From Sphingomonadaceae bacterium (GTDB taxonomy: Bacteria > Pseudomonadota > Alphaproteobacteria > Sphingomonadales > Sphingomonadaceae), in contig CANJCQ010000041.1 of the NCBI GenBank assembly GCA_947473355.1, forward strand, positions 1-37,127: a stretch of 37,127 nt of DNA, given 5' to 3'. Positions 24,795 through 31,797 of this stretch are shown in pieces. The position numbers were made by a program, and so were the translations under genes. The notes beneath the pieces were generated by a model. That model had not been told where the DNA came from and made no database searches. It saw only the letters and a program-made list of their open reading frames with translations. Within the stretch, counting starts at the first letter, position 1. Each line of letters opens with the position of its first letter.

Positions 24795-25571
24795 ATGGAC
24801 AAGCTGAAACGCGAGCGATACGACGATCTGATCGAGCCTTTGCAGGAAGAACTGGTTGCCATGGCGCGCTGGGTCGCTGCGACCAAGGCCCGCGTGCTGA
24901 TCCTGTTCGAGGGGCGCGACACGGCTGGCAAGGGCGGCGCGATCAAGGCCATCGCAGAACTGCTCAGTCCGCGCCAGTGCCGCACGGTTGCCATGACCAA
25001 ACCGAGCGACGTCGAGAGCACCCAGTGGTATTTCCAGCGCTATATCACGCAGTTGCCCGCAGCCGGCGAGATCGTCCTGTTCGACCGCAGCTGGTATAAC
25101 CGGGCAGGCGTGGAAAAGGTCATGGGCTTTGCCAGCGACCAGCAGATCAAGGCCTTCCTGAGGCAGGTCAGCGATGTCGAGAAGCTGCTGACCGACGATG
25201 GGATCCTGTTGTTCAAATACTGGCTGTGCTGCGATCAGGAGCAGCAGGAAGAACGCTTTGCGGAGCGGCAGGCCGATCCGCTCAAGCACTGGAAGCTGTC
25301 GCCGATCGACCAATCGGCGCGCGAGAAATACGATGATTACACCAAGGCGCGCGAGGCTATGCTGAAGGCCAGCCACTCCAAACACGCGCCCTGGACCCTG
25401 GTCGATTTCAACGACCAGAAGCACGGGCGGCTGACCCTGATTCGCAATCTGCTCGACCGGCTGCCAGATACGCAGATCGATGCGCCCATGATCGACCTGC
25501 CGCCGCTGCCGGGGCCACTGTCCAAGGAGAAATACGGCGTCCTGAAACCGATTCCGCCTTTCAAGGACTAG
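24795..25571 (+). CDS. ppk2: Polyphosphate kinase 2
   Basis: A 258-residue single-domain PPK2 enzyme that transfers phosphate between polyphosphate and nucleotides. Walker A is EGRDTAGKGG (residues 39-48). The lid and Walker B region FDRSWYNRAGVEKVMGF begins at about residue 96. KYWLCCDQEQQEERF and HSKHAPWTLVDFNDQKHGRL match the conserved C-terminal motifs. AAGGAG upstream supports ATG 24795. It follows uppP closely. The class (nucleoside mono- or diphosphate preference) cannot be settled by eye. Confidence 0.93.
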   Translation: MDKLKRERYDDLIEPLQEELVAMARWVAATKARVLILFEGRDTAGKGGAIKAIAELLSPRQCRTVAMTKPSDVESTQWYFQRYITQLPAAGEIVLFDRSWYNRAGVEKVMGFASDQQIKAFLRQVSDVEKLLTDDGILLFKYWLCCDQEQQEERFAERQADPLKHWKLSPIDQSAREKYDDYTKAREAMLKASHSKHAPWTLVDFNDQKHGRLTLIRNLLDRLPDTQIDAPMIDLPPLPGPLSKEKYGVLKPIPPFKD

Positions 25572-25694
25572 CTTGACTTTCAGCCATGCTTGCGCCAGTG
25601 GCCGCAGCCTCAAAGGGGCGGCGTGCATTCGCCGCTCTCGTTGTTTCAAGTCCGCAGAGCTTGCGGGCAGATCGAAAGAATTAGGACTTAAGCC

Positions 25695-25862
25695 ATGGCG
25701 AAGCCCGCAACTGTCAAGATCCGTCTGGTATCCAGCGCCGATACCGGTTTCTTCTATGTCACCAAGAAGAACCCGCGCAACACCACCGAGAAGATGAGCT
25801 TCCGCAAATACGATCCCGTCGTGCGCAAGCATGTCGAGTTCAAGGAAGCCAAGATCAAGTAA
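25695..25862 (+). CDS. rpmG: 50S ribosomal protein L33
   Basis: A 55-residue gene that is easily missed because of its length. It reads [20 protein letters not shown] and then [20 protein letters not shown], ending VEFKEAKIK. This is the typical L33 of Gram-negative bacteria without the zinc-binding CxxC pairs, as is normal for the cysteine-free form. AGGA lies 10 nt upstream of ATG 25695. It stands alone between ppk2 and lolA, separated from ppk2 by 123 nt, so it probably has its own promoter. Confidence 0.95.
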   Translation: MAKPATVKIRLVSSADTGFFYVTKKNPRNTTEKMSFRKYDPVVRKHVEFKEAKIK

Positions 25863-25907
25863 GTGGGTTCAGGCAGAGTTCAACGCTGGCAAGCCAAAGC
25901 CCCGGCC

Positions 25908-26588
25908 ATGAACATCTTGACCTCACCCTTTCGCCTGGCTCTCCGCACCGCCGCTCTCGCTGCGGTCGCCTTTGGTGCCCCGCTCGCCCTGACCGCGGTT
26001 TCGGCACAGGCGCCTGCCCCAGTTCCGGCCCCAGCCCCGCCGACCACCGGCCCGCTTGCAGAAGCCGTAGCCGCGCTGCGCGGCATTACGACCCTGCGCG
26101 CCGACTTCATCCAGACCGATCGCAACGGCCAGCGGGCGGGCGGCGTGCTGACCATCAAGCGCCCCGGCAAGATCCGTTTTCAGTATGCGCCGGGCAACCC
26201 GCTGCTGATTGTCGGCGATGGCCGCGCGCTGACCTTGATCGATTATCAGGTGCGCCAGGTGCAGCGCTGGCCGATCGGCAACAGCCCGCTGGGCGCGCTG
26301 CTCGATCCTAATCGCGACTTGACCCGCTTCGGCCGCCTGCAGCCGACCGCCGATGCCAATGTCGTCAGCATCGAAGTGCGCGATTCTGGCCATCCCGAAT
26401 ATGGTGTGATAACCCTGATCCTCGTCCGCAAGGCCGGCGCGCCGGGCGGACTCGAGCTGACCAGCTGGGTTGCGCTCGACTCGCAGAACAAGCGCACGAC
26501 GATTCGCCTGACAAATCAGCAGTATGGAATCGCCGTTTCCGATGACACGTTCCGGTGGAATGATCCCCGCCGCCCGGCTCGTCGCTAG
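25908..26588 (+). CDS. lolA: LolA-like outer-membrane lipoprotein carrier protein
   Basis: A 226-residue periplasmic protein. The signal peptide spans about residues 1-36 and is followed by a Pro/Ala-rich stretch (APAPVPAPAPP). The core has the LolA pattern: LRGITTLRADFIQTDRNGQR, GGVLTIKRPGKIRFQYAPG, and NPLLIVGDGRALTLIDYQV. LolA carries lipoproteins from LolCDE to the outer membrane. ATG 25908 starts the signal peptide; the in-frame GTG at 25863 overlaps the rpmG stop and is unlikely. It is alone on the plus strand between rpmG and a candidate small RNA. Confidence 0.88.
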   Translation: MNILTSPFRLALRTAALAAVAFGAPLALTAVSAQAPAPVPAPAPPTTGPLAEAVAALRGITTLRADFIQTDRNGQRAGGVLTIKRPGKIRFQYAPGNPLLIVGDGRALTLIDYQVRQVQRWPIGNSPLGALLDPNRDLTRFGRLQPTADANVVSIEVRDSGHPEYGVITLILVRKAGAPGGLELTSWVALDSQNKRTTIRLTNQQYGIAVSDDTFRWNDPRRPARR

Positions 26589-26658
26589 GAGCCCTCAAGC
26601 CATCGCGCTTTGTGCCGCTCTTGCGACAAACCGCGACACTCCAGAAGCCGATGTTCAC

Positions 26659-26687
26659 TTGGCAGACAGCCAAAAGTCCCTACATAT
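26659..26687 (+). promoter_or_regulatory. Promoter of a candidate small RNA
   Basis: TTGGCA (26659-26664) is followed by TACATA (26681-26686, spacing 16) or ACATAT (spacing 17). No coding start with a ribosome site follows, but a strong terminator lies 100-130 nt downstream. Confidence 0.45.
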
Positions 26688-26692
26688 GGTTT

Positions 26693-26817
26693 CGACGAAA
26701 GCGGCTTGAGGCGGGTTTCCCCCCCTGTTGCCCGCGCCTCCTGGTTGGCCGCCTAGTCAAGCGTGACGAACGCACAAAGGAACCCTCGTCCCAATGCCCC
26801 CGGGACGAGGGTTTTTT
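26693..26817 (+). ncRNA. Candidate small RNA ending in a strong intrinsic terminator
   Basis: This 125-nt stretch lies in the 436-nt gap between lolA and xth. It starts about 7 nt after a promoter-like pair. It folds into a GC-rich stem: GCGGC 26701-26705 with GCCGC 26748-26752, and inside it GAGGCGGG 26708-26715 with CCCGCGCCTC 26731-26740. The stem carries a C-rich loop. It ends in a perfect 10-bp terminator stem plus six T. Alphaproteobacterial small RNAs often expose C-rich loops that pair with Shine-Dalgarno sequences, and this loop would fit that. No known family was identified. Confidence 0.45.
26783..26817 (+). terminator. Intrinsic terminator
   Basis: CCCTCGTCCC (26783-26792) pairs perfectly with GGGACGAGGG (26802-26811) and is followed by TTTTTT. 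It is the strongest rho-independent terminator in the window. Confidence 0.9.
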
Positions 26818-26875
26818 GCGTCCGGGATCGCGGGGGGCATGGACTTCGCAATTTAACCTGCCTTCACCCTCTTAC

Positions 26876-26969
26876 GTCGTCCCCGCGCAAGCGGGGACCC
26901 ATCTCCAGCCGTATAGGTTTGTGCAAAGTTCAAGATTTGGAGATAGGTCCCCGCTTGCGAGGGGATGAC
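26876..26969. repeat. Gene-less inverted doublet of the GIY-YIG-flanking palindrome
   Basis: Two 28-nt palindromes (26876-26903 and 26942-26969) lie in inverted orientation around a 38-nt spacer. The arms extend further inward by CTCCA/TGGAG. Both copies are clearly the same family as those at 18667 and 19022. This looks like a short REPIN or MITE-like unit without a gene, between the small RNA candidate and xth. Confidence 0.88.
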
Positions 26970-27024
26970 GAGTCGTTGGTTGACCAGCCTTGCCGGTCCT
27001 GCTCTTGGCACCTAAAGCCCTGCC

Positions 27025-27810
27025 ATGCTGAAAATAGCCACCTGGAATATCAACTCGGTCCGCCTGCGCATGCCGCAAGTCGAGCGCTTCCTCACCGAAC
27101 ACGCGCCCGATGTGTTGTGCCTGCAGGAAATCAAGACTATCGAGGAGCTGTTCCCGCACGCCGCCTTCGAAGCGCTGGGCTACACCCACCGCGCGGTGCA
27201 CGGCCAGAAGGGCTATCACGGCGTCGCTACCGTCAGCCGCATTCCCTTGCGCGAATACTCGCGTCACGACTGGCAAGCCAACGGCGAGGCGCGCCATGTC
27301 GGGGTTGAGCTCACCGGGTCCGGGCTGGTGATCGAGAACGTCTATATCCCCGCAGGCGGCGATGTGGCTGACCGCGAGGTCAATGCCAAATTCGGCCAGA
27401 AGCTCGATTTCTTCGAACGCATGACCCGCTGGGCCGACCAGCTCGACCGGCCGACCTTGCTGCTGGGCGACTTCAACGTCGCCCCGCTCGAATGCGATGT
27501 CTATGATCACAAGGCCTTGCTCAAGGTCGTCAGCCACACCCCGCTGGAAGTCGAAACGCTGGCCCGCCTCGCCGAGGCCCACGGCTGGGTCGACCTCGGC
27601 CGCAAGCACATCCCTGCGCCGCAGCGCAATTACTCCTGGTGGTCCTATCGCACATACTGGCAGGGCAAGGATCGCGGACGGAGGCTCGATCACATGTGGG
27701 CCTCGCCTGAGCTTGCTGCCAGCAGCAGCGGCCACCAGATCATCGAGGAAACGCGGCTGTGGGAGCAATGCTCCGACCACGTTCCGCTGATCACGGAATT
27801 CGATCTGTGA
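27025..27810 (+). CDS. xth: Exodeoxyribonuclease III
   Basis: A 261-residue AP endonuclease and 3'-5' exonuclease of the exonuclease III family, acting in base-excision repair. N8 (TWNIN) and E35 (LQEIK) are the N-terminal metal and catalytic residues. GDFNVAPLE carries the catalytic aspartate-asparagine pair, and the C-terminal SDHVPLITEF supplies the final Asp-His. The length is normal. Its stop overlaps the GTG start of ribA in GTGA, so the two are translationally coupled. Confidence 0.95.
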   Translation: MLKIATWNINSVRLRMPQVERFLTEHAPDVLCLQEIKTIEELFPHAAFEALGYTHRAVHGQKGYHGVATVSRIPLREYSRHDWQANGEARHVGVELTGSGLVIENVYIPAGGDVADREVNAKFGQKLDFFERMTRWADQLDRPTLLLGDFNVAPLECDVYDHKALLKVVSHTPLEVETLARLAEAHGWVDLGRKHIPAPQRNYSWWSYRTYWQGKDRGRRLDHMWASPELAASSSGHQIIEETRLWEQCSDHVPLITEFDL

Positions 27811-28865
27811 GTAGCCCTGCCCGCCGTGTTGCATTGGCGCTTGATGCGCTGCGCCATGGCTGGCCGATCATGTTTGACGGTGCCTTCGCTCTGCTGCCCG
27901 CCGAGACCGGCCTTGGCGACAGGCCCACGGCCAAACGCATGCTGATCTCCGCCGCCCGCGCCGCAACGCTCAAGCTCGCCAACCAGCGCGAGGCCGCCGA
28001 GCCCGATGCGCCGGTGCTGATCCGCGGTGCCGAGCCGTTCGACCTTGCATTGGCCCGCGCTGTTGCCGATCCGGCGCTCGATCTGCTCTATCCGATGAAA
28101 GGCCCCTTCGTGGCCGAGCATCTGGAACACCGCGCAGAGGCAGTGGCAGCGATGGAGCTGGCGCGGCTTGCCGGCGTGCTACCGGCCTTCCTCGTCGATG
28201 CCATTCCCGCAGGCGAAGGTCAGAGTGTCGCCGCCAGCGATCTCGCCGACTGGAAGGACAGCGCTCACCTCACCATCGCCACCCGCGCCCGCCTGCCGAT
28301 CATGGCTGACGACGAGGCCGAGATCGTCGCTTTCCGCTCCGCCAATGACCTGCGCGAACATGTCGCGCTGATTGTCGGCGCGCAGAACGGCGACCGCGCG
28401 CCGCTGGTGCGGCTGCATTCAGAATGCCTGACCGGCGACGTGCTGGGCAGCCGCAAATGCGATTGCGGGCCGCAGCTCGACGCAGCACTCGCGGCGATGG
28501 CTGACGAGGCCCGCAAGGACTCTGGTTGGGGCGTGCTGCTCTATCTGCGCCAGGAAGGGCGCGGCATTGGCCTGATCAACAAGCTGCGCGCCTATCGCCT
28601 GCAGGATCAGGGATTTGACACGGTCGATGCCAACAACCGCCTCGGGCTGCCGACCGAGGCCCGCGATTTTCCGGTGGCGGCGCGGATGCTGGAGCTTCTC
28701 GGGGTGAAGGCAATCCGGTTGCTGACCAACAATCCGGCCAAGGTTGCGGCGCTGGAGGAGCAAGGCATCACAGTCGCCGAGCGGGTGCCGCACCAGCTGC
28801 CGTCAAATCCGCACAACGCCAGCTACCTTGCCACCAAGCGCGACCGCTCGGGGCATTTGCTTTAG
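27807..28865 (+). CDS. ribA: GTP cyclohydrolase II with a degenerate N-terminal domain
   Basis: RibA opens GTP to diaminohydroxy-ribosylamino-pyrimidine phosphate, the first step of riboflavin synthesis. In this 352-residue protein the catalytic domain (about 155-352) has the zinc ligands C207, C218 and C220 (SECLTGDVLGSRKCDCG), spaced as in E. coli RibA, and RQEGRGIGLINKLRAY. The N-terminal ~150 residues occupy the position of a RibB (DHBP synthase) domain, but the acidic RibB metal-binding motif (DDEDRENE type) is not seen, so only cyclohydrolase activity is expected. GTG 27807 overlaps the xth stop. Confidence 0.9.
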   Translation: MSSPARRVALALDALRHGWPIMFDGAFALLPAETGLGDRPTAKRMLISAARAATLKLANQREAAEPDAPVLIRGAEPFDLALARAVADPALDLLYPMKGPFVAEHLEHRAEAVAAMELARLAGVLPAFLVDAIPAGEGQSVAASDLADWKDSAHLTIATRARLPIMADDEAEIVAFRSANDLREHVALIVGAQNGDRAPLVRLHSECLTGDVLGSRKCDCGPQLDAALAAMADEARKDSGWGVLLYLRQEGRGIGLINKLRAYRLQDQGFDTVDANNRLGLPTEARDFPVAARMLELLGVKAIRLLTNNPAKVAALEEQGITVAERVPHQLPSNPHNASYLATKRDRSGHLL

Positions 28866-29026
28866 CCAGTCTGTGTTTTGAGCACCGTATCGAACCACAA
28901 CTCCTTCCCCCTTGATGGGGGAAGGATACGCAGGCTTGGCAACTTGTTGCCTAGCCGAAGTCGGATGGGGGTGTGCTCTCCGGCGGGCGCTGCGTGTGGG
29001 GCAAGATCACCCCAATCCAACTGCGC

Positions 29027-29106
29027 CTAGTGGATTGATTTTGACATTCGCATCCCGGTAACAACACAGGGCATCCGCGAATGTCAAAATCCTTAAAATC
29101 CACTAG
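29027..29106 (-). repeat. Hairpin element, copy 1 (CTAGTGG ends)
   Basis: An 80-nt imperfect inverted repeat bounded by CTAGTGGATT and AATCCACTAG. Inner arms are GATTTTGACATTCGC and GCGAATGTCAAAATC. One arm carries an extra 5 nt (CTTAA) that would bulge out. It is related to copy 2 in opposite orientation. Confidence 0.85.
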
Positions 29107-29119
29107 AGACAATATATTG

Positions 29120-29197
29120 CTAGTGGTCCTTGAAGATTCTGACATTTGCTCCTGACCTATCCCAAAGCGGATGCAAATGTCAGAATCGGACCACTAG
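29120..29197 (+). repeat. Hairpin element, copy 2 (CTAGTGG ends)
   Basis: A 78-nt imperfect inverted repeat bounded by CTAGTGGTCC and GGACCACTAG. Inner arms are GATTCTGACATTTGC and GCAAATGTCAGAATC. The extra 5 nt (TTGAA) lies on the other arm compared with copy 1, as expected for an inverted homologue. Stem differences from copy 1 are mostly compensated on both arms. Confidence 0.85.
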
Positions 29198-29267
29198 TTT
29201 CGCTTCACTCAACAAGGCTCCGTATCCTTCCCCCATCAAGGGGGAAGAAAACGGAAGCGAATAAACC

Positions 29268-30221
29268 CTACCGCCGGTCCGAACGCTTCAGCCCCGCACC
29301 AAGCGTGTTCTCACCAATCGCCAGCGCATCGCCGGACCAGTCGCCAACGAAGGTGCTGCTGAAATTGACCCCCGGCGCCATCCGCGCATTGTTGCCTTCA
29401 ATACGCAGGCCTGCCGAGCTGTTGTGCTTGCCCTCTGCCGCCACCGCGATCAGCGCCGAATAGTTTTCCTTGTCCTTGCCCTGCACGAACCAGTTGCCCG
29501 CAATTTGGCCGGTGGCGCCGTTGCTCAGGTCGATCATGTAATTGGTCGTCCGGCCAGCGGAATCGTCGAAGCTGTTGTTCAGGATGGATACTCGCGGCGT
29601 GCGGGTCTTCAGGTAATGCCCACCGTGGCCGGCCTCGAAGCGCGAGCGTGTCACATTCAGCGCGCCGTAATCGCCGATATAGAGCGAATGGGCGCAGCCG
29701 CCCGGGCCTTCGCAGGTGCCGAGCCGGGTAAAGGTGGATTTGTCGACGGTGATTGTCCCGCCGTGATCCTCGCCGGTCAGGATGCCCTGCTGGCTGTCGC
29801 GGAACCAGCTCTGCGAAACCTCGAGATCGCCGTGCTCAAGACGAATCCCCGCGCCATTGAAATCGGGCACCTTGATATGAGTGAACACCAACCCCACGAC
29901 CCGCGCGCGCCGTCCGCGCAATACCAGCGCCGCCTTGCCTTCGCAGGCCACGCCATCAAGCACCGCCTGCCCCGGCACCTCGGCAGTGTAGAGAATATCG
30001 CCGTCGGTCTGCACAGCGCAGTCGGCAAAGGCGAAGGAGGCAAAGCGGATCGTGCCAGTGCCCGAACCGATGGCATTGACCGCATCCTGCAACCGATCAT
30101 AGCCGCGACCGGATTCTACGACGGTGTATGCGGCCACGCGCTGCGGCGCGCTGAACGCGGCTGGTGCTGTGATCGCCAGTGCCACTGTCGGTGCAAGCGC
30201 AATGCGGAAAAACCGGTTCAT
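29268..30221 (-). CDS. Exported right-handed beta-helix repeat protein
   Basis: A 317-residue protein with a signal peptide (MNRFFRIALAPTVALAITAP and on, cleavage near AFSA). A parallel beta-helix follows: repeated Asn-rich turns such as GAGIRLEHGDLEVSQSWFRD, GTITVDKSTFTRLGT, GALNVTRSRFEAGHGGHYLK and RVSILNNSFDDSAG match the pectate-lyase-like or NosD fold. It may bind or cleave a polysaccharide, but catalytic residues of known lyases were not recognised. It is transcribed alone towards the ribA gap. Confidence 0.85.
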   Translation of the reverse strand: MNRFFRIALAPTVALAITAPAAFSAPQRVAAYTVVESGRGYDRLQDAVNAIGSGTGTIRFASFAFADCAVQTDGDILYTAEVPGQAVLDGVACEGKAALVLRGRRARVVGLVFTHIKVPDFNGAGIRLEHGDLEVSQSWFRDSQQGILTGEDHGGTITVDKSTFTRLGTCEGPGGCAHSLYIGDYGALNVTRSRFEAGHGGHYLKTRTPRVSILNNSFDDSAGRTTNYMIDLSNGATGQIAGNWFVQGKDKENYSALIAVAAEGKHNSSAGLRIEGNNARMAPGVNFSSTFVGDWSGDALAIGENTLGAGLKRSDRR

Positions 30222-30325
30222 GCCATTTTCCTTGGAACCACCTTATGAATCCCGGCAATAACATGGCGCAACCTGCTGGAAAACAGTGTTAACCTTGAAA
30301 TCTTTGGCAGCTGCAATTTTTGATC

Positions 30326-30354
30326 TTGAAATCGGAGCGAATCCGTCTTAAAAA
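30326..30354 (+). promoter_or_regulatory. Promoter of the DUF465-terC operon
   Basis: TTGAAA (30326-30331), 17 nt spacer, TAAAAA (30349-30354). Transcription would begin near 30361, giving a leader of about 180 nt before the first gene. Confidence 0.55.
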
Positions 30355-30360
30355 CAATCC

Positions 30361-30543
30361 GCGGACCGGGCCCCTCTGGCGCGGCGTGTTGGCCGATAAT
30401 GGCAATACGCTTCGTGATGTCGGACCGCATCGGATGACACCGATGCATGTGGGTCCGGGGCACACGTTCCCCCTCCTGAAATCAGGCCCATGCGTAGGCA
30501 CATCCGATCGAGCTTTGTTCTGTTCGATAGGGAGTTTTGTCTT
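30361..30543 (+). promoter_or_regulatory. Structured 5' leader, candidate riboregulator
   Basis: This leader fills most of the 322-nt gap before the DUF465 gene. Three hairpins are visible. GCGTGTT (30384-30390) pairs with AATACGC (30404-30410). CGGACCGCATCGG (30421-30433) pairs with CCGATGC (30440-30446) and GGTCCG (30452-30457), a 13-bp stem with a 5-nt bulge. CCTGA (30475-30479) pairs with TCAGG (30482-30486). TerC/Alx genes in other bacteria are often controlled by the yybP-ykoY manganese riboswitch, but I do not see that consensus here. Confidence 0.5.
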
Positions 30544-30702
30544 ATGCCAAACCATGTTTTCCGACTTCTGGAACGCCACCAGAAACTCGACGATCTTCTG
30601 CGCCGGGCGCAGGCCAGTCGCTTTTCGCATCCCTTTGAGGTCTTGCGGTTGAAGAAGCTGAAACTGGCAGTGAAGGACAGGCTGGCCAGACTCGCGCGTT
30701 AA
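30544..30702 (+). CDS. YdcH-family (DUF465) small protein
   Basis: A 52-residue basic protein: MPNHVFRLLERHQKLDDLLR followed by RAQASRFSHPFEVLRLKKLK and LAVKDRLARLAR. It matches the YdcH/DUF465 family, short two-helix proteins of unknown function in which KL..(L/I)...A..R..P...(V/L).RLKK.KL..KD.L is conserved. ATG 30544 has AGGGAG 9 nt upstream; an earlier in-frame start at 30490 lies in the leader hairpin region. It is the first gene of the transcript leading to terC. Confidence 0.85.
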   Translation: MPNHVFRLLERHQKLDDLLRRAQASRFSHPFEVLRLKKLKLAVKDRLARLAR

Positions 30703-30728
30703 CCCCCCGCAGTCTTCTGGCACTGTCC

Positions 30729-30782
30729 GGAGCGTCGGCACGTTGTAGCGCACGTCGGTGTGCCGACGCTCCACTCTTTTTT
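30729..30782 (+). terminator. Intrinsic terminator between DUF465 gene and terC, possible attenuator
   Basis: A perfect 13-bp stem (30729-30741 with 30760-30772) and loop of 18 nt are followed by TTTTTT at 30777-30782. A competing hairpin, CGTCGG-TGTG-CCGACG (30753-30768), uses the 3' arm of the terminator. The terC start is only 16 nt beyond the T-run, leaving no room for a separate promoter. Confidence 0.8.
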
Positions 30783-30798
30783 CAATAGGTGATCCATA

Positions 30799-31797
30799 AT
30801 GGAATTCTTTTTCGCTGACTGGCTTGGAACGCCGGTCTGGTTCTGGCTTTCGTTTGCCGGCATCGTCGTGCTGCTCACGGCATTCGATCTCGGCTTTCTC
30901 CACAAGGAAGATCGCGAAATGGGGATTGCCGAAAGCCTCAAGCTTTCGGCCTTCTATATTTCCGTCGCCCTGGCCTTCGGGGCCTGGATATGGATCGAGA
31001 GAGGCGCCGATCTCGGTCTCAAGTATTTTACCGGTTTCTTCATCGAGAAAGCGCTGTCGATCGACAATGTCTTCGTCATTGCCATGATTTTCACCTTCTT
31101 CTCGATACCGGCAAAATACCAGTACCGCGCCCTTCTATGGGGAATTATCGCGGTAATCTTCCTGCGCGGGCTGATGATCGCCGGCGGCGCCGCCTTGGTC
31201 GCCGAGGCCTATTGGGTGCTCTACATCTTCGCCGCATTCCTGATCGCCACTGGCGTCAAGATGCTGTTCGCCTCCGATCACGCACCCGACATCGGCAAGA
31301 ACCCGGCGGTTCGCTGGATCTCGAAGCATATGCGGGTGACAGACGAACTGCACGCCGAGCGCTTCTTTGTGCGAGTGCCCGATGCTGCGAGCGGCAAGCT
31401 GGTAACCGCGGCAACGCCGCTGTTTCTGGCGCTCGTCGTCATCAATCTGGCCGATCTGGTCTTCGCCGTGGACTCGGTGCCGGCGATCTTCGCGATCACC
31501 ACCGACACCTTCATCGTCTATACCTCGAACATCATGGCGATCCTCGGCCTGCGAGCGCTCTATTTTGCCCTCGCTGCCATGGTGCACCGCTTCCACTACC
31601 TCAAATTTGCCCTGGCCCTGGTACTGGTGTTTATCGGCTCGAAGATCCTGATTGCCGACTTCCTGCTGGGCGGCGCCAAGTTCCCGCCGCTGGCCAGCCT
31701 CGGCATCACTCTCGGCCTGATCGCCGGCGGCATCCTCTATTCGCTGTGGAAGACGAAAGTGTCCACGACCGCAGCAGACGGGAGCGCGGCAAGCTGA
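30799..31797 (+). CDS. TerC/Alx-family membrane protein
   Basis: A 332-residue integral membrane protein with about nine helices. It has the TerC hallmarks: FDLGFLHKEDREMGIAESL, then FFIEKALSIDNVFVIAMIF with the conserved acidic residues, and a second half with LVVINLADLVFAVDSVPAIF. Family members (E. coli Alx, YkoY, MeeF) export Mn2+ or help metalate exported enzymes; older links to tellurite resistance are indirect. AGGTG at 8 nt supports ATG 30799. Its mRNA must pass the terminator immediately upstream. The DUF2490 gene starts in its stop (TGATG). Confidence 0.93.
   Translation: MEFFFADWLGTPVWFWLSFAGIVVLLTAFDLGFLHKEDREMGIAESLKLSAFYISVALAFGAWIWIERGADLGLKYFTGFFIEKALSIDNVFVIAMIFTFFSIPAKYQYRALLWGIIAVIFLRGLMIAGGAALVAEAYWVLYIFAAFLIATGVKMLFASDHAPDIGKNPAVRWISKHMRVTDELHAERFFVRVPDAASGKLVTAATPLFLALVVINLADLVFAVDSVPAIFAITTDTFIVYTSNIMAILGLRALYFALAAMVHRFHYLKFALALVLVFIGSKILIADFLLGGAKFPPLASLGITLGLIAGGILYSLWKTKVSTTAADGSAAS

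Larger units (their letters stand above)
28903..29247. repeat. Large inverted doublet enclosing two hairpin elements
   Basis: This fills most of the 402-nt gap between ribA and the beta-helix gene. A 27-nt segment at 28904-28930 recurs perfectly inverted at 29221-29247. Each arm contains the CTTCCCC/GGGGAAG palindrome also found at 2508-2529. The 290-nt interior contains the two hairpins described separately and no convincing gene. Confidence 0.88.

Noticed and set aside
29027..29197. Integron attC sites or a retron msr-msd for the paired hairpins
   Set aside because: No GTTRRRY/RYYYAAC boxes, integron integrase or reverse transcriptase gene is present in the window.
28903..29247. CRISPR array in the repeat-rich ribA downstream region
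   Set aside because: The repeats are inverted rather than direct, there is no regular spacing, and no cas genes are present.
30361..30543. yybP-ykoY manganese riboswitch upstream of terC
   Set aside because: The family often sits before terC/alx genes, but the conserved loop sequences of that riboswitch were not found in this leader.
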